The translations under genes and the position numbers were made by a program. A DNA stretch of 64,000 nucleotides from NCBI GenBank assembly GCA_025330725.1, contig JAIWND010000006.1, positions 1,054,001 through 1,118,000 on the forward strand, given 5' to 3'. The notes under the pieces are model-generated. The model was given only the letters and a program-made list of their open reading frames with translations. It did not search any database and was not told where the DNA came from. The DNA is from Chlamydoabsidia padenii. Its lineage: Eukaryota > Mucoromycota > Mucoromycetes > Mucorales > Cunninghamellaceae. Positions 57,816 through 64,000 of this stretch are shown piece after piece (the first letter of the stretch is position 1; each line of letters begins with the position of its first letter).

Positions 57816-60275
57816 ATGACTTCATCGACTACTTTACAAAAGCTCACCACTGCAAATGAACAAGCTTGGTTAACATTAGGTAGGTTGGGATGATAAAGAA
57901 AATGGAAGAATGAATGTTTTAAAGGGGAGAGGAGTGATAGGCAGGAGCGAGTGAGGAGAAAAGGAGGGGAATATCGATAAAAAAAAAAAAAAAAAGTTTG
58001 GATATACTCCTCCTTTTGGTTTTCATATAAAAAAAAAAGAATAGTGTGTGTGAGAAGGTTTATATTTATGTTTTGGTGTATGTGTGTGAGATTATATCTC
58101 TTGTGTAACTGATCATTTATGGGGGGTCGAGGATGATCGGGTTTTAAAAACCAACCATTTATAGGTGCGCCACACATACATTTGCATATGTATTCTATAA
58201 TCAGATCATTTCTAAATCAAGCAAATTTCTTCTATCATCATCTAGGTAACCTTGCAGAACTTATGTCAGACTGGGAAAAGGCGATCCAAGCTTACGAATC
58301 GGCGCTCAAGCATAATCCGTACAGCATTCGAGCATTAACCCAGATCGCCTCCCTATGCCGAGGCAGAGAACAATTCGGTCAAGCGGTAGATTATTTTAAA
58401 CGCATCCTAGCCATCCAAGAAACCAATGGTGAAACATGGGGCAGTTTAGGACATTGTTACCTCATGATGGATCAACTTCAAGAAGCTTACCATGCTTACC
58501 AACAAGCCCTTTATCATTTACCCAACCCAAAAGATCCAAAGTTATGGTATGGTATTGGTATTCTTTATGATCGCTATGGCTCGATCGAGCATGCCGAGGA
58601 AGCCTTCTCCGCTGTGACCCGAATGGACCCTCAATTCGAAAAGACCAATGAAATTTATTTTAGGTTAGGCATCATTTATAAGCAACAGCAGAAATTCGAA
58701 CTCAGTCTGCAGGTAATTTTTTTTACCCCTGAATCTCCACACCTGTCAAAAAAAAAAAAAAAAAAAAAAACTCACATCCCCCCTTGTGTAGTGTTTTCAA
58801 TATATCTTGGCCCATCCACCTAAACCATTGACCAAAGTGGATATTTGGTTCCAACAAGGTCATGTACACGAACAACAAAAGGAATACGAAAAAGCCAAGG
58901 AAGCCTACGAACGAGTCTTGACGGAAAACCCCGACCATTCCAAAGTATTGCAACAACTCGGTTGGCTTTATCATCAGCAAAACACCAGTTTCAGTAACCA
59001 AAACATGGCAATCCAGTATCTGACCCGATCTTTAAAAGCCGATAGTCAAGATGCTCAATCTTGGTACTTGCTCGGTCGATGCTACATGACGGAACAAAAC
59101 TACAGCAAGGCGTACGAAGCATATCAACAAGCTGTCTACCGTGATGCACGCAATCCCACGTTTTGGTGCTCGATTGGGGTACTCTATTATCAAATCAACC
59201 AGTACCGTGATGCCTTGGATGCTTATAGCCGAGCGATCCGGTTGAACCCTTACATTAGTGAAGTGTGGTACGATCTTGGTACGCTTTATGAATCTTGTAA
59301 TAATCAGATTCAAGATGCTTTGGATGCATATCAACGTGCTTGTGAATTGGACCCTAAAAATCCTCATATTCGACAACGATTGGATTTGCTGAAAAGGACC
59401 CATGGAAGTGGAACGGGAGGAACGTAAGTCCCAAGTTTTAAAAAAATGTCGGGTTTTGAAAATGCATGATTTTATAAATGCCTGATTTTTTTTTTTTTTT
59501 TTTTTTTGCGTAGATCTGCCATGACCACACCTATTCCCCAAGATGTAGATAACCCCTATCAATATAACAATAGTCATAATGATACCAATCCTTCTTTTGA
59601 TCAGGGGGAACCACATTCGCATCCTTCTCGACACTCCCCTCCTCCGATCTTACAACAACCCAATTCATCTCCTTTCCAAAGATATGATCGCCCCTTGGTA
59701 AGAAAGAGCAGATGAGGTGAAGAAAACGTAAATGCTTACTTTTTCTCTTATTTCCTATTTAGGCCCCACCTATGATCGAGCATCCTCCAACCAATGGAAC
59801 ATCATCCACTACCACTACTCCTTCTTCCTTATCATCCTCTTCTTCCCTATCGGCAACAGAACCAAGACCTCCTTTAACACCCACCTTGGGTGGTGGACCG
59901 AAACCTTCACTCCCGCCAATGCCACCTATTGATGAACGTATGGCTCCGTCCTTACCTGCCGCATCACATTATTTGAATCATCATCGACCCCCGACCACTC
60001 TTCGTAGAACATCCATCTTATTTGAGGATCCATCCAAACCACCTGCCTTGCCTCATCATCCACCATCATCTACTATGGGTACGACTTTACCACCACCACC
60101 ACCTACACCACCACTTCATCATCATCAGCAGCAACAACAGCAACAACAACAATCTTATACACATGGTTACCCACCTTACCCACCATCATCATCACAATCA
60201 AGACGTGGTTCACATTCTCCTCCTACACCAACCAATGAAAGGAAAAAGCAAAAACTGGCCTCTATCCACATTTGA
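57816..60275 (+). CDS. Cyc8/Ssn6-type TPR transcriptional co-repressor
   Basis: Adaptor subunit of the Tup1-Cyc8 co-repressor, which contacts DNA-bound repressors through TPRs. Exons 57816-57879, 58246-58712, 58792-59423, 59514-59697, 59763-60275; 1860 nt, 619 aa. Residues 20-390 hold about ten tandem TPR hairpins, for example WLTLGNLAELMSDWEKAIQA, AWGSLGHCYLMMDQLQEAY-like, KVLQQLGWLYHQQN, SWYLLGRCYMTEQNYSKAY and FWCSIGVLYYQINQYRDAL, with the order and spacing known for Cyc8. A proline/Ser/Gln/His-rich tail with [12 protein letters not shown] and a KKQK nuclear-signal-like end follows. Tail is shorter than in S. cerevisiae. Two introns contain long A or T runs. Confidence 0.93.
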
Positions 60276-60302
60276 TAAAGTATCATGCAAAATTCAAATC
60301 CC

Positions 60303-60337
<35 letters not shown>

Positions 60338-62717
60338 ATGTGTATGTCTTCGGGAGTGATACATGTATACAAATATGTGCACATATGTCATTAATAAAGA
60401 ACACAACCTAAATTATACTGTTTTATTCATTTTCTGGGTCAGTGTTTGTAACATGATCGTTATCTAAAGCGGGCAGGATCAGTGTTGAACTTTAAGAGTA
60501 TGTGTCAAAACAAGTACATACCTACTTTGAACCATCGTCCCACATACAATTATACTTTTTTTAAGGTTCGTGGGGGAGGAGTACATGGTTTAGTCAGTCT
60601 ATCATTATATTAAAGTTTGAGTTTTTGTGATACATTCATCCCGTCGTTTGAGCCTTTCCATGTTCACCTTTGTTTGTATCATTGGTGCTTCATCAATCAC
60701 AACAATGAAATCAAATAGATATGCACAAGAGTAAAGTATAACATAACAAAACAAAACAAGTTTATTTATTAGAAGTTATATGTTATATGTAAGGGGATAA
60801 TAAGGGAAAAATGGGGGGGGAGAGAGAGTAAATACTATCTAAACTAATGTATATCACCAGTTGGGGGGAGGAAAAAAAAAAAGAGGAGAAGAGACCATAC
60901 GGAGCAAGTCCACCCTAGAGTCAGTTGATACTTATTCGAATCATACCTAAACGCCAATACATTAAGAGAGAATATAAATAAATCAGTGTGATCATCCATC
61001 TTCATTTTGTGATAATAGATATATACACCATTGCGAATCAGACTATTCCTTTTTACTTTTTTCCCGCTTCGTCTTACCTTTTCAACTCGGAGTATCCGAT
61101 AGAGGCAATGTTTCAAGTATGGATGTGTTATTTTTAGATTGTTGGATGCAAAAGGTACATCGGCCAAAAAGGTGGTGATCGGTGAAAGGTATTAGGTAAG
61201 GTGATGGTGATGATGATAATATCGAATAATACATGTTGACCTGGTGATAAGATTAATTGCGTATATGTATGTGTGTTTTGGAGATGCCGATGTCGATGTG
61301 GATTAAGAGAAGGACCCTGTTGTCACCTGGGTATCTCGTCCAGTCCAATGTCACACAGATATGCGTGCGAATAAATGTACCATGTATCCCTTGACCCATG
61401 TTTATCTTCCAATATTGATAAAGAGGATTTGCAGGCAATAATCGGCAGATGGTGAATCACGACGTTTTAGAGGATTTCTAAAATAAAATAAAAAGAGAGA
61501 GAGAGGGTTCTTTGTCAGTATTGATCGATTAATACCTTCCTTACCTAACCAAAAATACGGTTTATCCAGACTTCACAGTGAGTACATCCAATAGATCACT
61601 AGATATTATAAAAATTAAAGCACTAATAGGATTATCATTCTGATATTCTTAAATGTACCTATGTGCAGCTTGCCGTCTTATCAAAGGGACTAGGTGAGTA
61701 TATGCCAGTTTCCCTATCAGCAAAGTAGTCTTCTGTATGGGTTTTGTACAAAGTCTTGTTTGAGAAGAGGCAGTTTCCCCCCCCCATGAATGGATCTTCT
61801 ATACATACATAAAAACAATAAAATCAATGTCATTATTCTACTCCCATCAATTCATTATTACCTTTGTTGGTTGTGCGTTGTTGTCAATCAAAACCAATGT
61901 GTGAAGTGGTTAGTCATAGCTAGTTTGTCACGTCCAGGTCCACCACATTATACACAAACCCCATGTGAGTAATTCCCTTTTCTTGTTTTTATCTCCTTAC
62001 CATTATATACAACAACCAAAGATATACCCAGCAGTATTCGTATTCCTATGTTTAAACAATTGATTAAATCCATCATTACTGGAACTGGATATCCGTTCTT
62101 TAAGTTTACCTGATTCACCCTGAGATGAGGGACATTAGGCAGCCGATTATTTGATAAGGATTGATCGTTAGTGAAAGCGTTTTACTAAAAGAGAGAGAAA
62201 GAATTAGTATTAAGTAATAGATTGTATTAATTGGGCTTACCAAAAGCATGCATTCGAAAAAAAAAAACCCCCCCCTTTATATTTGTTCAAGATGGTGAAA
62301 GCGAAATGTGAGTAATTATATTGTTTCGACTTGTAGCTGTTGACAAAGGGGAGAGAGATCCATGGTTGATGTTGGATAAAAATAAAGTGAAAGAAGTGAA
62401 GGGAAGAGGGGAGAAAGGGAAAAAAAAAAGAAATCAAGCACTCACCATATTCAAATCCCGCCTCAGCGATAATGGGTTGGCAAAATGTATGGTAAGTCCT
62501 GACGCCATTTTTTCAAAAGCCATGATGTAAACGAGCTTGAAACAGTATGTAATGACACCTGATTATCATATGAGTCTTTTTGTTAATGACTGACTTGGTT
62601 TTTTCTTGAACAAATTATGACGAAAAAAGTCGGGATTTGTAAAACGTTTATGCATCGGGTACCCAATTTATATTTTATTGCTACGATAGAGTAAACATGA
62701 GTACGAAGGGAAACAGT
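60276..62717. other. Unresolved region, possible intron-rich minus-strand gene(s)
   Basis: No complete gene could be built. Protein-like stretches on the minus strand include SNNLKITHPYLKHCLYRIL (about 61.1 kb, ending at a GTAAGA donor), NPLKRRDSPSADYCLQILF (about 61.45 kb, with a strong T-rich acceptor and a stop soon after), GKLAYTHLVPLIRRQAAH spliced to SDLLDVLTVKSG (about 61.57-61.77 kb) and, in another frame of the same stretch, YKTHTEDYFADRETGIYS. Which frame is used cannot be told. Exact recurrent motifs at 60293-60303 and 62450-62460 flank the region. A 33-bp T-run lies at about 60303-60335. Confidence 0.3.
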
Positions 62718-63583
62718 TTAAATGTCATCAGGCAAAAGAGGGGATTCTACATGGTAGTGAGAACAAAGAACTTTGACAGAGTCATAAATTTCCTCCAATT
62801 CCTCTTTGGTAGCCCCATTGATTTTCGCTCCCAAAATATGTTGTCTCAAAAGAGGAGTCAATCGTAAGGAATAACAACCGGCCACCAAAATGAAACTCGT
62901 TTCCTTGGCAGAAGTAAAAGTCAAATCTGATAGCAAGTAAGCGTACATAAAATTCTCTATCGACGAACCCAAATCGGGATAGATTTTATCATAGTGGTGT
63001 CTCATCTTGTCCGAACTGCTGCCATAAAGAAGGTCAAAGAACTTTCTTCCTCGTTCGCGCTGAGCAAGTATATCTTGCCAAGTGCCATCTTCACGGATAG
63101 GTTTTTTGGAAAGCATGTCTTTGACTACCTTAGGTATAGTGCTATCTATTGCATTTATGCCTATAATTACCTATTGATATCATGAGTGAGAGAGATTAGT
63201 TCTCATCAAGTGGCGGGATTTGAACCTTTTGCCTTACTTTGGGTGCACCGTAAGGGATCATTCCTTTAAACAAAGTATCTCGCTGCTTTGCTACCACATC
63301 AGCCTTGAGCATTAACTTTTTTTCTGGTGTTAAATCATCCATAGCTTCAATATCTTGATCAATATGTTTCCACAAGTGGGTAAAGTCTTCTGCATGATTC
63401 AAACCACTCATGACAAGCGGCTATTCAAAAAAAAAAAAGTGCATGAATTTACAGGGTCTGATCATTTCATAAATGGTAACTTACTGTGAGGTAGACCCAT
63501 TTATTCATCAAGTAATTCTTACTGGTCGCTTGATCAACCTTGTAGATAGAGCGGGTTTTCTTCAAAGCGTCAACTATAGACAT
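62718..63583 (-). CDS. Carboxymuconolactone-decarboxylase/AhpD-family protein
   Basis: Three exons on the minus strand, 63583-63485, 63420-63238, 63170-62718; 735 nt, 244 aa. The first exon (MSIVDALKKTRSIYKVD...NKWVYLT) is short. CMD-like signatures are in the C-terminal third: ENFMYAYLLSDLTFTSAKET, SFILVAGCYSLRLTPLLRQH, HILGAKINGATKEELEEI and DSVKVLCSHYHVESP. The middle part is a charged helical region. The CxxC redox pair of bacterial AhpD is absent, so a peroxidase-reductase role is unlikely; fungal CMD-fold proteins of this type are poorly characterised. The intron between exons 2 and 3 contains an exact CGGGATTTGAA (63214-63224). Confidence 0.82.
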
Positions 63584-64000
63584 GTTTTCACAGTGATGTT
63601 TGTAAAAAAGCAAAAAAAAAAAATAGAGAGCTCAATTTACCTCTTTTTATATTCCAAGAAATTTCAAGGTTATCCAAAATCGATCGATACCTACGATTAT
63701 GTGCATCCGCGCAATTTGAGCGCTTGGAGGAAATTAAAATCTTGGTGAAGTAATTCTGTAAAGCTATTACACCTTGACTGTACATATAAAAAAGTGAGCG
63801 TAGTAATGGGTAAAGTTTTAAAATCTAGCTGATTACTTGCATCCATGATTCATTTTATTATGATACGATTGGCGTTATAACAACGAGTACAAACTATACC
63901 TAAAAAGTAAACTAACCAATATAACACTATAACACTACAAATTGCTCTTGATGGCTTTTGGTATAGAAGGGATAGGAGCGCCATAGTATCGGCAGAGAGA
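63584..64000. other. Right edge, no supported gene
   Basis: A minus-strand frame at about 63645-63785 has natural composition (ISSKRSNCADAHNRRYRS...NIKR, followed by a GTAAAT donor) and may be a 5' exon of the CMD gene or of a neighbour, but the link is not proven. Confidence 0.35.

Noticed and set aside
62161..62230. Exon reading NAFTNDQSLSNNRLPNVPHL on the minus strand
   Set aside because: The only good acceptor (TTTTAG before TAAAACGC) puts a TAA at the exon start in that frame, so the frame cannot be used from that splice site.
61055..62900. CRISPR array or bacterial-type mobile element in the right part
   Set aside because: No regularly spaced repeats, transposase or terminal repeats were seen; the window is eukaryotic.
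6191..63224. TTCAAATCCCG as a tRNA B-box or a tRNA-derived SINE
   Set aside because: The GG before TTC is absent in nearly all copies, no A-box accompanies it, and flanks are not conserved as a SINE would require.

Overview
The window looks like nuclear DNA of a fungus of the Mucoromycota (Mucorales-like). Genes are dense and rich in short introns (about 50-130 bp) with GT-AG ends and strong T-tracts. Intergenic DNA is A/T-rich with very long T or A runs. The gene set (Cyc8/Ssn6, GATA factor with an AreA-type N-terminus, Sur7/PalI-type protein, two PPR proteins, Rho with CaaX, RapGAP) is fungal. The species is an inference, not proven here.

Layout. 1-8.1 kb: gene-poor, with decayed coding remnants near 1.9-2.3 and 3.7-5.1 kb. 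8.1-20.8 kb: compact housekeeping block: sugar-type MFS transporter (with a 5-nt microexon), HMG-CoA lyase, RNA polymerase subunit Rpb10, Sur7/PalI-like membrane protein, RluA/Rib2-type pseudouridine synthase, cullin-4, Rho GTPase. 21.2-32.7 kb: PPR protein, RapGAP-domain protein, a protein carrying a retroelement-type integrase zinc finger without catalytic core, and a BCS1-type AAA ATPase. 33.5-44.8 kb: GATA factor followed by a direct segmental duplication. The ancestral segment (GATA 3' end, coiled-coil gene, nine-exon family gene) is present twice, and the copies have decayed in complementary ways. Between the copies lies unrelated DNA with a nested tandem repeat. 45.8-60.3 kb: LTA4-hydrolase/M1 aminopeptidase, PEX16, NSA2, second PPR protein, TMEM115-like protein, Cyc8/Ssn6. 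60.3-62.7 kb: unresolved. 62.7-63.6 kb: carboxymuconolactone-decarboxylase-family gene.

The genes do not form one pathway. They cover ribosome and RNA work (Rpb10, pseudouridine synthase, NSA2, PPRs), ubiquitin (CUL4), organelles (PEX16, HMG-CoA lyase ending in SKL, BCS1) and signalling or transcription (Rho, RapGAP, GATA, Cyc8).

The most striking shared signal is an 11-base word, TTCAAATCCCG (or its complement CGGGATTTGAA). It occurs 14 times exactly, plus about ten one-mismatch copies, mostly in intergenic DNA and often 70-150 bp upstream of start codons, without conserved flanks. It behaves like an undescribed promoter element of this genome. Exon models were built by hand from splice sites and reading frame. 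Models called in-phase sum to a multiple of three.
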